Source of the DNA: Sclerodactyla briareus
Taxonomy: Eukaryota > Echinodermata > Holothuroidea > Dendrochirotida > Sclerodactylidae
Length of the DNA stretch: 64,000 bases
Reading direction: 5' to 3'
Assembly (NCBI GenBank): GCA_026419785.1
Contig: JAODTK010002109.1
Coordinates: 114,312 to 178,311 of the forward strand
Positions 51,648 through 63,907 of the stretch are shown piece by piece. The notes beneath the pieces are model-generated. The model was not told the DNA's origin. It did no database searches and worked only from the letters and a program-made list of their open reading frames with translations. Position 1 is the first letter of the stretch. Every line of letters starts with the position of its first letter. A program made the translations under genes and the position numbers.

Positions 51648-53049
51648 CTTGTCAGTGTATGTCAAGGTACCCCCCCTATACATCTGAACAGGGCGAGTCA
51701 TTGTCAAGGAGAGTCAATGAGTTCTTATGCATTGAAAGCACGCCTCACTTTCCCAAGTGTGGACACATTCATGTTCACCTATCAAACCTACTGCATGAGG
51801 TTTTCCGAGCGATGAAATCGCTGTTATCTGGTAGTTCTACAGCTCTTTCCACAGCAAGAATAATCAATAGCCTTACATGTATAAACAACGTTAGAGCGAA
51901 GAGGAGGTGTCAGCTGTCAATGAGTGTTTTCCTCCCAGGATGCCTACACCATGTGTGAGCCTGAACACCCCCACAGGAAGGCCGCCATCCCTTATACAAC
52001 ACTTCAATAAATGAAGTTGATTATTAGTTTAGCTTTCATTTTAAAAATTTTCGAATTGCATTGAATAAACAGGAACAGGTCTTCCAGTGCCCTTAATTTA
52101 AAAACAGTGTGTGCCATTGATGATTATATATCATTGTCTTGGAACAAGGAAGAGCCAGCCATACCATGTGATCAGAGAAATATCACTCAATCACACACCA
52201 AGCCTTGGGGCTCCATCGAGTGGCCTACTGTGGTATACGGGAGATAGAGAGAAGGACTGTTTTCATGTTACTATGCCTGTGAGACATTCTCACAAACCCT
52301 GAACACTTGAATACTACAACGTTAATTTCAACAGCACGACGTTCCAATAAAAAAAAAAAAAAAGCTCATTTGAACTAAGTGGGTGAAGAGAGCAAGGTGT
52401 CCCAAGCTGGTGCATAAATTTGATGAGAGAGCCCAAATGGCAGTGCAATGTCCACATCAATGGCAACCAGCATGGATACTAAGCACACTGCTGCTGTCCA
52501 TGTGTTGTAGGCTGTAGCCAGTGATTAGCCATGATTGCCTGCCTGCAATCACTTTTTAACATCCACATGGTTTGTTCGCCCTCTCTCACAGACCACATGC
52601 GTGTTTCCGCTATATTATTTTCTGAGTCGAGACGACTCTTGGTACTAAGGCTAACTGTGTAATTGTGTTATTACTCCTCATAGCGCCCCCTTTCGAAAAA
52701 AAAGTTGCAAGCGTCCAGAGCCGGAAATGAGGAATATGGTGAATTAGGCAGGCAATCACGTCCAGTGTCTCGCCTGTTGTGCGCAATCAGTGCTTTCTTC
52801 CATCATGCACAGCAAACAGTTAGAGGCATTTCCCATATTGTTTGCGTTCAGATTTTAGTACTAGCATTTCAGAAACAGCTTCCTAATCAGTGACCAATTC
52901 AGTTCATAGAGACTGATAATGATCAGACTACTTGAGTCCTGAGGAGGTACTAAGTTCTTGGAAATGTGACTGAAATTTGCCTAAATTATCTGCAATTAGA
53001 CCCAATGTTTACTTTGAAGACCCAGCTCCAATTTTATTATCTCAGGAAT
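51648..53049. other. No gene recognised
   Basis: AT-rich. An A run of 15 lies at 52,349-52,363 (preceded by CCAATAA), and could be a poly-A remnant of a retroposed sequence. No exon recognised. Confidence 0.55.
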
Positions 53050-53600
53050 AATAGTGGGCCGCAATAATCTGTTCCTGGAATCCACAAAGCTGAAAATATG
53101 CTACTGAAGGCAAATTGTGCGCATTCAATAAACCCCACTGACTCAAATTCTATGTTAAGAATTTTTTGGACTAATGGTCTACCTCACCCATCAAGCTTTT
53201 TTGTCATGAAATCAACCAACTTGGAGTTTAGAATAAATTAATGCAACTAGACATACTGAATGACCTCCGGTGACCTCAAATTAATCCTATATAAGAGTTG
53301 GAGACTGGAGGTAAACCATTACCCACAAGGTTCATGGTTTATCTGGCGAACATTAAAATTATGCATGAATTATGCAAATTAAATATGTTGATGGCCTCCA
53401 TTGACCCTGAAGCCATGTTAAAAAAGTTTTTGCAACTGCAAGGTAAGATTTTGCCTATAATTAATGCAAATTATACACATTGAATGAACTCCAGAGACCA
53501 ATTTTTGGGGGGACTGAAGGTAACCATGTGAAACTAACTTTAAAATTTTGCATGATTATGCAGATAATGGCTTAATTACATATATTACATAGAAATATTC
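53050..53600. repeat. Diverged tandem repeat, GACCTCC / ATGCAAATTA units
   Basis: Three or four degenerate units of roughly 110-130 bp. Each has a GACCTCC, GGCCTCC or GAACTCC block (around 53,263, 53,394 and 53,488), and most also have a TGCATGATTATGCA-like block. Nothing in it looks coding. Confidence 0.5.
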
Positions 53601-54595
53601 ATCTAACCTATATCTCTGTCCCTGTGTGCAACACAAAGCACCACAGCACCATAGCTCCACAAATTATTAGTTTATTGGTGATAGATGTTGCTGTGACGAT
53701 TGGGCTGGTATGAGAGTATTTTTCCATCTGAGATAAAAACAGAGACGTTTTGAAATGTTAACAGTACTTGACAGGAACAACAATGAAAACACATGAGGAA
53801 TTATCAGATTGTGTAACATACACATTTGGAAGCTTTTTCACTAACTGAAGATAAGGTTGAGACAGAAACCGAGAGGATGACACTTCCCTGCTCAAGGAAC
53901 CGCATTACAGTGTGCCCTAGTGCACACAATCTGTTGTTTGCCCTGCCTACGGTACCCTAATGTGACAAGTTTGAGGACATGACTAATGGATATGTTGCCC
54001 TGCCCTTCACAGACTAGTACCTATTTGGCAAGTGTAGATATATACTTCCATTGGCCCCCAAACCCCCCCCTTCTGTAATTCATAACGCATGGCCCCGATA
54101 CATGTATTGTGTCCTAGTCATGATGGCGACGTTAAGTGATAGGAAATCGGGACCCAGATTGAAATGTTTTTTATCAGTTGCCTGACAGGCCAGGGCTAGG
54201 CAGAGTCGGAATGTCTCAGTGTACTAGTGATTGATTGGGCTACTAGAACCAAAATCTGATCATTAATCAGAATGACATACTGTTGGTAATGATTTGATAT
54301 GCAGTGTGCCTGCTTCTATTAGGATTAAACCTATTAGATATGGGTACTGCATGGTTCACTACACATAGGTTTTACAAATTAACATCCTCCTTCACAAAGG
54401 TGTAGGCTGCCATATATCCGCAATTCTAGCCAGAAGGCAGTCAACTGCGCTGTGCACAGTTTTGTTTTCAGTTTTTTTAGTTCAACCACCCATATTGGGA
54501 ACATAGCACCTGATTGTGGAAATTTTTAGTACCTGGTTCGATTTTTAATTCCCAATATTTGTCAAAATATGGGCATGCATCATGATTTTCGTTAT

Positions 54596-54982
54596 AGTTC
54601 CATTCAGCCTTTGAAATATTCGAGGAAATAAGTATCAAGCTTTGAAATTGAAGGCCATCGTTCGATACCTCATCCACAAAGGGAACTTCAGTCAAAATTA
54701 CAGCACTCAAATTGTCTCTATTCGTGGAGAAAATGGTGATAATTCTCAAATTTTCAAAAAGCCGCTGCAAGTTCATGGCCGTAACAAATTACACATAATG
54801 TTTTTGCCACATAACCTATCACACGTAATTTTACAATTTTTTATTCCCCAATACTATCGTTTCAATCAACAGTCTACAATATTTTCAATTGTAGTTTTTG
54901 CACGCATCAAAACAATAGATTACACAGTATGCGTAGCTTGCGGCTGGAAAAAAAGACATGAAATAAAGGCTGAATGAGCTTT
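54596..54982 (+). mobile_element. MITE-like repeat, copy C (both ends present)
   Basis: This second near-complete copy of the family is 387 bp, starting AGTTCCATTCAGCCTTTG and ending AAAGGCTGAATGAGCTT. It carries the same internal landmarks as copy B (GGAACTTCAGTCAAAATTAC, TTTTCAATTGTAGTTTTTG, GACATGAAATAAAGGCTGAA). A 111-codon open frame crosses it, but that frame is not preserved in copy B and I do not regard it as a gene. Divergence between copies suggests old insertions. Confidence 0.65.
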
Positions 54983-55450
54983 AATTTGAAAACAAACGAA
55001 TCGCACCCCTGATGCTCATTTGCTATGGCATGTTAATTAATGGGTGTGGGTACATTACAGTACTGAAAGTTGGAAACCCAGTCGATATTTTCCCATGGTT
55101 TGGACGCTTTGCATTTGTATGCAGTGCAAATGTTGATTAGGCTTTGGTTTATAAAATTAAATAAGAATAACAGTGAGCTAGTTTTCAAACATGAAGTAAA
55201 AATAAAACCATGATATGAGTGGATAACTTTGTTAGAGATTGTACAGTAGGGATATGAGGTCCGGTAGTATAGTACACTGAGCCTAGTCGCAACATCATAA
55301 AAGAATATCCTGCTACAGGTTTGATGGGTATAAATTTTGTTTAGAGAATTTAGACCGGTTGGGCGATACTGAAGATAAATTCATGACATCTCCAGCCACA
55401 ACACCTCCCTCCAGTGACATCAGTGTAGTACATGGTACAGTAGAATATGG

Positions 55451-55860
55451 AGAATCATACAAACTATGCTCAACATATCAAGTTTTTGTAACTTTGCTGT
55501 GTCTATGTGTAAGGCATGTACAAGAAACTCTAGAAATCAGTCACCCTACCAATAACCTACCAGGAAACGGTATGTTTCAACAACCTGTGCTGGAAGGGAA
55601 TTGCACTCCTTGTGTCGATACTACATGCACACCTACTGGCACTTTCCACATACAGGTTGATCTACCAGAATATGTCTCCCGAGATTCTGCAGTCACAAAA
55701 AATTGTATTTTGCTGACACGATGTTACACTTTACAAATGTAATTGCTTGTTCTATATAGAGTGTACGCATAACTTACACGAGGCCATTCTTTTCCTCTTC
55801 AAATAGTTATAACCATTAGGCTGCCATTGCATCTCCAGTTAACATAACAGCCCCATGTAG
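55451..55860 (+). repeat. Dispersed repeat, copy 2
   Basis: Same orientation and landmark order as the copy at 3,251-3,540, with roughly 85 extra bases near its right end. A 127-codon open frame (55,359-55,742) covers most of it, but copy 1 is interrupted by stops and indels. The frame is better explained as chance within a repeat than as a gene. Confidence 0.55.
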
Positions 55861-56825
55861 AGAACTCACATGGAACATGGGTTAATACCTACCCACTAGT
55901 CATGAACAAAACAAAAATTGTGATGTTCATTTGGGAAGTGCACTGATAATGATTAACTATCTGTACATACAGGGTCCACACTGTAATAACAGAATAAACA
56001 TGATTCATGGCTGGCCCTGCTTACAACACCTCCCCTCCCACATGGTCCATCTCCCTGCTCTTGACTCTACCCTTAATTGCAGTTTACAGTCATATTTCAT
56101 TTTATGTGCAATTAACTACACCAATAAAATAACTTTCCACAGCCATAAAATCACCTTCCCCCCATATAGGTTGACACCCATAGCCTCCTGAGTCCTGACA
56201 CAGCAGTCATCTTATCTGCCTGGTATTGGTATCATACTATAATGGTCCGCTGCCTTCCTTTCTTACTCAGTATACAGTACATGTCTCCTTCCACAAAGGC
56301 AGTTTCGCCTCAGGATTAATATCTGGCAGCATTTGTCTGCGGTCAAGCAGATGAGCTGCTGAGATATAAACATAGGACTGTCTTCTGGTTAGACCAAAAA
56401 CCCATAAACAGAGAGAACCTCTATCTGTCTTTTCTCTCACGCTAGGCATCCCTCCACACCAGTGTGTGCCAGTCATCAACTGTGAAATGGATTAGTAACT
56501 GACTTTGTAATGAACAGGATGCATATAGTTGGAAGGCCATGGTCACACAACAGATAGGCTTCAAAATTAGCACTGGTGATAAGAGGAAATATCAAACCAC
56601 ACCCAATGTTTTCATTTATTATGATACGAAAACTTATTAGGCGCCCTATCCAAAATGAATGCCCTAAGGAATGTACAATGTGAAAAAAAATTCAATAAGA
56701 GAACAAAATACAATACAAATGCTTAGGGCGGACCGGAAAAAATATAGCTTTTAACATTTCTTCAAAAATTAGGACACCTTTGGCACACTTAGCATCAAGG
56801 ACAGTTTGATCCAAGGTTTTTGGAG
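55861..56825. other. No gene recognised
   Basis: Ordinary AT-rich sequence with short frames on both strands and no domain. Confidence 0.55.
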
Positions 56826-57380
56826 GTTCTGGCATTTTGCCTTGTTGAGATATTTCAAATTCACTTTCGAGAAACTCTATAGGAATCCATGCCATCATTG
56901 GGGGAACAATGCATAGGCTGCCCATATACCCAACACAGTAAATGCTGCATTTTGGCATACACAGGAGGACAAAAACGATTATTCAATTAGAAATTAATGA
57001 GATGATTCGTTATCCATTTTGTGAACGATTTTGAAGGTTTTTCATTAAGATCCCATCCATCGTTTGTTTGGTACAAGATTTTACAAAAGGTTGGTTTTTT
57101 TTTTTTACATGTTCTGGCATGTTGCCTTGTTGAGATATTTCAAATTTACTTTCGAGAAATTCTATAGGAATCCATGCCATCATTGGGGGAACAATGCAAG
57201 GGCTCCTCATAGACCCTACACAGTAAATGCTGCATTTTGGCATACACAGGAGGACAAAAACGATTATTCAATTAGAAATTAATGAGATGATTCTTTATTA
57301 TTTTGTGAATGATTTTGAAGGTTTTTCATTAAGATCCCATCCATCGTTTGTTTGGTACAGGATTTTACAAAGTCTGACAT
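56826..57380. repeat. Tandem duplication, two units of about 285 bp, nearly identical
   Basis: Unit 1 starts at 56,826 (GTTCTGGCATTTTGCCTTGT) and unit 2 at 57,111 (GTTCTGGCATGTTGCCTTGT). Long shared runs include GGAATCCATGCCATCATTGG, GTAAATGCTGCATTTTGGCA and AAGATCCCATCCATCGTTTG. Identity is visibly higher than in the other tandem repeats here, so this duplication is relatively young. Short minus frames start MPKCSIYCVG in both units; they diverge by frameshift after MPE. Confidence 0.85.
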
Positions 57381-57442
57381 GTTCTGCATTAACTTAGCAT
57401 TATACAGGATCTCGCGGTTCTCCTGTATGTTGGCACACTTAC

Positions 57443-57577
57443 CGGCAAATGTTTGCAGATACTGATTGTTCGTATCCATACCTTCCATTGTATGTACCAT
57501 AGGTCCAGTCATATTGACCTGACATTGGGCCTTCTGGATTGACTGATACTCAACTGTGAATTTGATTTTGATAATGT
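57443..57577 (-). CDS. Possible internal exon, unknown protein
   Basis: Seen: a 135-nt minus-strand segment lies between a plausible acceptor (GGTCACTCAG|ACATT) and a strong donor (TTTGCCG|GTAAGT). Only one of the three frames is open. It gives 44 whole codons, phase 2 in and phase 1 out, with the segment GPMVHTMEGMDTNNQYLQTF near its end. The same frame stays open past the donor for roughly another 50 codons, so a read-through or a non-spliced frame is also possible. I do not recognise the protein. It lies directly beside a 285-bp tandem duplication (56,826-57,380), so it may instead be the remnant of a repeat or mobile element. Inference only; low confidence that it is coding. Confidence 0.25.
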
Positions 57578-58499
57578 CTGAGTGACCCAGTATGCGAGTT
57601 ACTGTTAGGGTCTTCTAGTTGTAAAACAATACAGGTTCCCAGGCCAGGGGCGGCTGTCTCATGGGTCTGGGGCTAATAGCCCCTGGGGTCTTAACTTGGT
57701 CACATTTAATCGGTCCTAACTAGTCACTATTTCAATAGCAGACTGCACTTCAGTGGTAATTTAGTGATGCAGGTAGGCTAGGTTATAGACTCTGGGATTA
57801 ATTCTCTCATTTGAATCCCTGGTCCTCCTCAATGCAGAAGTTGAGAAAGTGATCAGAGGCCTCTATCAAATAACCCCTGGTCCATGCCAGATTGCCATGA
57901 ACGGGCCCTCTTTCTTCTTTCTTGGGAAATAACCGCTGGGAATCTGATTCCCTTCTTTTGATCCCTGTCCCCAGCCCAGATATTCCACCATCCAAAGGGA
58001 CCAAGCAATGTTATTTGAGCAAGTTTTTCTGCAATTTATAATATTTTTTTAAACAGGCCTAAACATTTAAACGTTTTCCCAGATACGTCCTACTGTAAAG
58101 CATTAATGTGGGAATGTACAGATTATGTATCATTTTGAACCCTGATCACCATTTTGACATTTGTACAATGGCCGAAAGTAGATGAGAATACTTGCGGCTT
58201 TCAGCCAACCGATCTTACCTTGCTTCTGTTCCGTCTATCCTGTGGTATCTTTGAAGCTCATATATGGCATTATGTTTCCTAGACACTAGTCCCTAGGCCA
58301 TATCACTTGGATCTATCTACTAATACCGGATTGACATAGATGTGAAAAATTTGTTAAATGCAATTCAATACCTCATGGTTAACACTTTTACTCTCCATCC
58401 CTCGCAGGGCCAGATGAATATTATAGTCAGTTTTGCCTTTTCACTCATTAAACTGTTTTGCTGGTTGCCATATAGCGATGGATACTCTTGTTGCCTGGA

Positions 58500-58628
58500 G
58501 GACTCGAGTCGTGCTCAGACCGAGTCCCTATTTTTACAAAGACTCCAGACTCGGACTCGAGTTCACAATGACTCAGACTCGGCTCGACCCCGAGACTCGG
58601 GACTCGGTCCGAGTCCCGGTCCGAGTTC
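58500..58628. repeat. GACTCG satellite-like repeat, array 1
   Basis: Repeated GACTCG / CGAGTC hexamers with both orientations mixed (GACTCGAGTC, GACTCGGACTCGAGTT, CGAGACTCGGGACTCGG, CCGAGTCCCGGTCCGAGT). Low complexity; the overlapping frames are artefacts. Confidence 0.8.
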
Positions 58629-61600
58629 CTCTCTTTTTTTCCAAAACAGAACTTGATTTTCACGATCGTACAATACAACCAAAATAATACCACAATGCCG
58701 CTGACAGGAAGTAGCGTCAGCTTATCCCACGTACTTCTGACTGCCCCATGTTCTAAATCCTGAGGAAATTAACATCATTCTCACACATGCGCTCGCATGA
58801 TTGTAGTCTTAGGTGGTTTCACATAATCAATTATGAAATAGCAGATACATGCAATGAAAAAACATAGTATACATTGTGCCGCACATTTACTACTACAAAG
58901 AAATTTTTCGCATTATAATTCGGGATGGATAAATATATCTACAAATTTGCCGACGAATAAAATAAAGTGATACCTGCTAACAAAACCTTACAACATTAAC
59001 AACAACCTGGAAAGACTTCAATCTGTCTTGGGAAGATTTCTAGCCTAGCTTTTTTTTCACACCTGTGCCAGTGTACTGTATGCTAGGATATTTTTTTAAC
59101 CATGTGCCTTTCATATTTTTGTTAAAGCGTAACTGGCATGGGTACTCCACTTCTCCGCGTACATTATAAACCAATTAGAATAGACATGGCGGCGTTTCCT
59201 GGCAGGCGGTGGTGATCTCTGTGTTTCATTGGTGTGCGAATTGCTTCTGCCCCGCAAACATTTTCAGTAGGCCTGACCTTTCGATATCTCTTGATCGATA
59301 TGCGTCTGCTCATTTTAATTAATGTGGCTAGATAATGAATATATAGTTGGATAGTGAATACATAATGTATTAAATAAAGAAGGAATGATTCACAGGGAGT
59401 TGAGGTATGGGTCCAATGATGGAAGAAGCTGCCATACAAGACGCAAAACTCTGCGTAGTGATTCCTTGCTTTTCCCCGACATGTTCCCGTTACAAGGTTG
59501 TGGCATCACCATGGATTATTCAGCTATATCAAACCCTGCCAAAGGAGTGTGTTGCCAAACTCAAACCACAAACTGCACACAAAACGAAAAACACATTCAC
59601 CTGCCCAATATTTAATAACCGCAAGAGATGCTGGTTGCTTTGACCAAGGTCAAAAAGTCATATGAGGGCAATTGAAGTAAAAGTAAAATTACTGAAAAAA
59701 AATCGGTAAGTAAGTGTAACTTGAAGAGAGAAAGGTAAAAGTTACAATTCTAACCAGTGAGTCCAACGTTCCATCAGGTGAGAAAAGAGTACCATGCGAT
59801 CGTAACACTGAGTCGGCAAGACTGCAGGCAAGGCTAAATGATGAAGAACACTTAGCGAAATTATCACTCATAAGTGACTGTGGTCAAAGCAGATAGATGA
59901 ATGAAGTGGCAGTTCTTCGAAATCGGACAGACCAACATCATCAACAATTGTAAACAATCGAATCTCCTTTGGGGGTAGATGTGTGGGGAGAGAGAAGTGC
60001 ATTCTGCATACAGGCCTATTATTGTCAATGCATCCCTCCACTACCCGGGACAAGTGTGAGTCATTGTAGGTACAGTCGTGTCCAAATAGCATGGTGTCTC
60101 ACCTGTTGGTCATTTTACCATATGTGTTCAATCACTAATGTGTGACTGAGGGGTAGTGACTGAGGGGTAGTGACTGAGGGGTAAGTCACCTGCCAGTCAA
60201 TCGTTTCAAATTTGTACAGCAGAGTAGTCGGTGGTCTTTGAAAGTGATGTGGTTGTGTATAATTTTCATTATTTTCCAGGCACAAACAGTGACTGAGGGT
60301 GCCATCATTTTGTTTTGAAACCACCTAAAGCATGGACTCACCTTGTCTGGGTCTTAAAGGGGTGTGTCATGGCAATGACAAGTGATAACACTGTTCAAAA
60401 AACCAAACATGTATCAATAGCCATTTTATAGTCCATCAAAGTCTAGGCCATTTTTAGGGTCAAACTTTTCACAAGGCTTTCAATCACCATCTTCCCTTCC
60501 TCAGTGGTGGGGTGGGTATATGGCCCACCCCATGCAAGCACCTCCCATAACACATTATATCTGGGCTGCATGATAATAATACAAATAAATAATAGACAGA
60601 CAAGATCTTGCAATTTCTAGTGTATATAGTATATATATTAGCCCCATGTTGAAACATTCCTGAATTATGTGGGCTCATCAATGTCGATCCAGTAGACTGC
60701 TGGCCATTGTTTAAATGTGATATCCCGGCAACCACCTTTTCACAAATAGTAACATCATGTGACTGTCAACTACCAGCTAGATGGCCTGGGGAAGAAGGGC
60801 TCAAACCCCTACCCATTTCTGCATGGGGTACAGGGTAATGCCCTCACTTTTGCTCAATAGCGAAAAATGCCACAAAGTGTGGCCCTTCCCCACTTTCAGA
60901 AAAAGCTTCCTTGACCCTGCTTTCGTCTGCCTCCTAAATCACTACCCTCTCACTGCTCTACACAACACCACAGTTAATCACCTCATTAGGGCTTGTCTAT
61001 GAATATGTAATAAACAAGGTAATAATACCCAATGTCAGTCCTGACCTGTCAAGTGATTACATACTGGAAGTGTGCTTCAAGAGAAGTGTCAACTAAAATG
61101 TAAACCAATCAGATAATCAGTAGAATGAGGGCACACAGGAATAATTGGAATACACACTCTCAATCCTCTGAGCACTGATGTCTGCCAGCAGTCAAAAACT
61201 TTGGGTGTTTACCAGCTCACAGTTCACAACACAACTCAAGAGATAACCCTTTTGGGAAATGGGGCCAGAACAAGGTGACCAGCCAAACTACGGGCTTATT
61301 ATAGTAGGGCTTATATAGTATACAACACACAATGCAGGCAGTGGTTGTAGAGGATTGTGGCCCAGCAGAGGTGTCTATGTGAATTCGGACATTTCCTGGT
61401 GTGCTTCTGCTGTAAAACTAGTCAAATGGGAAAATTGAAGATCATTCAACGTTTTCAAATTAATGTGAAGCAATCAAACTTGGCATTACCCCCTCGAGTA
61501 AAATAATATATGCTTATGGAAAAAAATTGCCAAGTTGTCTCCCCCCCCCTCGCACACCCTCCATTGATTATATCAATGGTTACTAATCCCATTTTTGTAC

Positions 61601-61629
61601 CTTCCTTGAGGAAATGCCAATGGGATCAA
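58629..61629. other. No gene recognised
   Basis: AT-rich. It contains a 14-bp tandem repeat (60,143-60,183). The overlapping plus-strand frames at 59,385-59,643 show no domain. C run at 61,541-61,549. Confidence 0.55.
60143..60183. repeat. 14-bp tandem repeat, three copies
   Basis: TGACTGAGGGGTAG repeated at 60,143, 60,157 and 60,171, identical apart from the truncated last unit. Confidence 0.9.
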
Positions 61630-61973
61630 ATGTAAAATATAACAAAATGAAAGGATGTATACACCAGAAGAGACGGTTCTGGCCTTGCAATTGGAATTTG
61701 TCAATAAATGCAGTGAGTGATTTGCAGGCTTCAACTAGGGCTACATTTTTCAATTCACAAAGCTGCCCATGGACCTGGGGGGGGGGGGTGCATGCAAGAC
61801 CAAAATTACCACCCCCACCCGTCGCAACACCCCACTACTTGATTCAGGAGGAACATAATAGGTGGTCCACTGGTGCTTGTCCAATATTCAAACATATCAG
61901 GAAATAATTAAATAAAATACAATTCAAGGAATTTGTTACTGTCTCACTGGGGAGGAAATATTTGTATTGGGGA

Positions 61974-62001
61974 GGGGGGGGGGGGGGGGGGGAAGGGGGG
62001 G
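61974..62001. repeat. Poly-G tract
   Basis: Run of 19 G, then AAGGGGGGGG. Confidence 0.9.
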
Positions 62002-62206
62002 GAGTGGAAGCAAACCCAGGTTTTATACAGAGGGGCACACAACATTTGAGTGTGGTCATAAGGCTAAAGCGAATAGAATGAGAGAAAGTATACGCAAGAA
62101 GTGGCGTATCTGCCTTGCAACTAGGAATTTGTCAATAAATGCGTTGATGCAGGCTTCAAATAGGGGCTACATTTTTCAATTTTCATAAGCTGGCCGATTA
62201 AAACCT

Positions 62207-62259
62207 GGGGGGGGGGGGGTGGGGGGGGTGCAGGGGGGGGGGGGTGGGGGGGGGGGGGT
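62207..62259. repeat. Long interrupted poly-G tract
   Basis: Over 50 bases, G except for single T and one TGCA interruption. It is the longest G-rich run in the window. Confidence 0.9.
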
Positions 62260-62559
62260 GCATGCAAGACCAAAATTGCCACCCCACCCGTAGCATTCAC
62301 CACTAATGATCGGGGGGTACTATAGGCTGGTCACTGGTGCTAGTCCAATACTGAAAACATATCAAAGAATAATAATAAAAAATGAAAAATCCAAGAATTT
62401 ACTTTGTATTAACTGGGTGGGAATTTTTTGGGGAATAGTGGTGCTGGCTATGTAGTCCAATACTCGACCATATCAGGAATAACACTAAAATGAAAATTAA
62501 CGAATTTGGGGGGGAAATATTTGTTGGGTTGGCATAGCTTGGTCTCACTCTGTACAATG

Positions 62560-63300
62560 AATGTTGCCAAATATGTAAGGATTGTCCTATGGTGTACATG
62601 GACCTTGACCTGATACCAAAAAACAATAGGGTGATCTCCATCAGTGTACAATCCACCACACTTAATTGAACTTAATAGATATTGCATTATTAGATATCAT
62701 GCTGACGAAGCAGATGTCAACAATGCAAAATTTATCCACATTCCAGTGTTTTAGGCTGTTTCAACCTTCTACATTCAGCGATGCCGTAGTGATAAGAGTA
62801 TCGTTTTAGAAGGTAGGGTCATTTGACTTTTTGGTTGGTCTTAACAAGACGCATCTGGCCAACACAAAAAACATGCAAAATCACCAGGTCAAAAGGTTTC
62901 AAATGAAGGTCCAACAGGTCAAAAATGAGGTCAAAGTTGGTCACCAGATGTATTTCACCCAGACGAACGGAACTTTCCCTTACGACAGTCCTCCCAAAAT
63001 GTTTCGTTGCCGAGATATATGACGATTTCCTGTGGTGAACTTGATCGACCTTGACCCGACACTAAAAACAATAGGGTTAATCCTCACCATAAGTGCACCC
63101 ACATACCCAATTGAAACGTTGATCGTACTCGCGTTGGTAGTTATCGTGCTGGCAAGCTTTTGAACTTTGCCCTCTGACCTGAATGAACGTGAAAGGGCAC
63201 CAAAAAACAATAGGGGTCATCTCATATGTGCAACCCACATACCAAATGTGAACTGATACAAGTTTGGGTATGTTAGATATCGTGCTGACAAGGGGTGTCA
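62560..63300 (+). repeat. Degenerate repeat, CCTTGACC ... CAATAGGGGTCATC units
   Basis: Units carry ACCTTGACCTGATACC (62,602), ACCTTGACCCGACACT (63,048) or CCTCTGACCTGAATGAACG (63,171), each followed by AAAAACAATAGGG (62,617, 63,063, 63,202) and then a TTAGATATCATGCTGAC or GTTATCGTGCTGGCAAGC block. The family also occurs at 28,620-28,830. Not coding. Confidence 0.6.
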
Positions 63301-63805
63301 CCACACAGCCACACACACGACTCACACAAACACAACGCACTGTGCAGGACTGCATAGATTCCTGTTGCCTCGGCAAGGAATCAAAGGAGATGAATGTGAA
63401 GAGAGCAATTTCATTCTCGTATGCTTTTCAATGCTCGAAATGCATGCAATCGATATTTTACAAGTATTTTCGTTTTCCAATGAATTGAATATTATTTTTT
63501 CTTCATGAAATGTGCTGTACGCTTCATGGGAGTCCAGCTTACCATGAGACAAAAGCCCATCTGTGCACCCGAAGTATAGTCATGCCCTTTGATTTCGGCT
63601 ATTGGACCATGGACCTCTGATATTTGCACTGTCCTGAGGTATTGACTAGGCCCCGTTCTTACTTCTCTAGTTCTTGTTATGTCAGTTCATTGTTAATCAG
63701 TAGCCACTGCATTTCCCAATAATGGATTGGTATATAGTAAGCAATACCGTGGTTGTAAATTATGCCCTAAATTTGTAGGACAAAGCACAGGTCAAATTTG
63801 CATAA

Positions 63806-63907
63806 GGACTCAGGACTCGGACACGTGACTCGGCTCGGAAGCCAATGATCGGACTCAGGATGCTGATGACTCGGACTCGAACTTGGATTACATGATGCAC
63901 TCGAGTT
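63806..63907. repeat. GACTCG satellite-like repeat, array 2
   Basis: Same hexamer family as 58,500-58,628: GGACTCAGGACTCGG, GTGACTCGGCTCGG, GATGACTCGGACTCGAACTT, CACTCGAGTT. Confidence 0.8.

Larger units (their letters stand above)
61630..62540. repeat. Tandem duplication, two units of about 430 bp plus a partial third, each with a poly-G tract
   Basis: Unit 1 runs from about 61,630 and unit 2 from about 62,065; a partial third begins near 62,430. Shared landmarks: GGAATTTGTCAATAAATGC, GGGCTACATTTTTCAATT, then a poly-G tract, then GTGCATGCAAGACCAAAATT, CACTGGTGCTTGTCCAATAT / CACTGGTGCTAGTCCAATAC and a GGGGAAATATTTG-like block. The G tract has very different lengths in the units (61,777-61,788 against 62,207-62,259). 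Confidence 0.75.

Noticed and set aside
51236..51707. Two adjacent minus-strand frames with a Cys-containing segment
   Set aside because: The interval aligns with the terminus of the GC-rich element family, so repeat origin is more likely than a gene.
55359..55742. 127-codon open frame
   Set aside because: It lies in a dispersed repeat whose other copy (3.25 kb) is not open in that frame.
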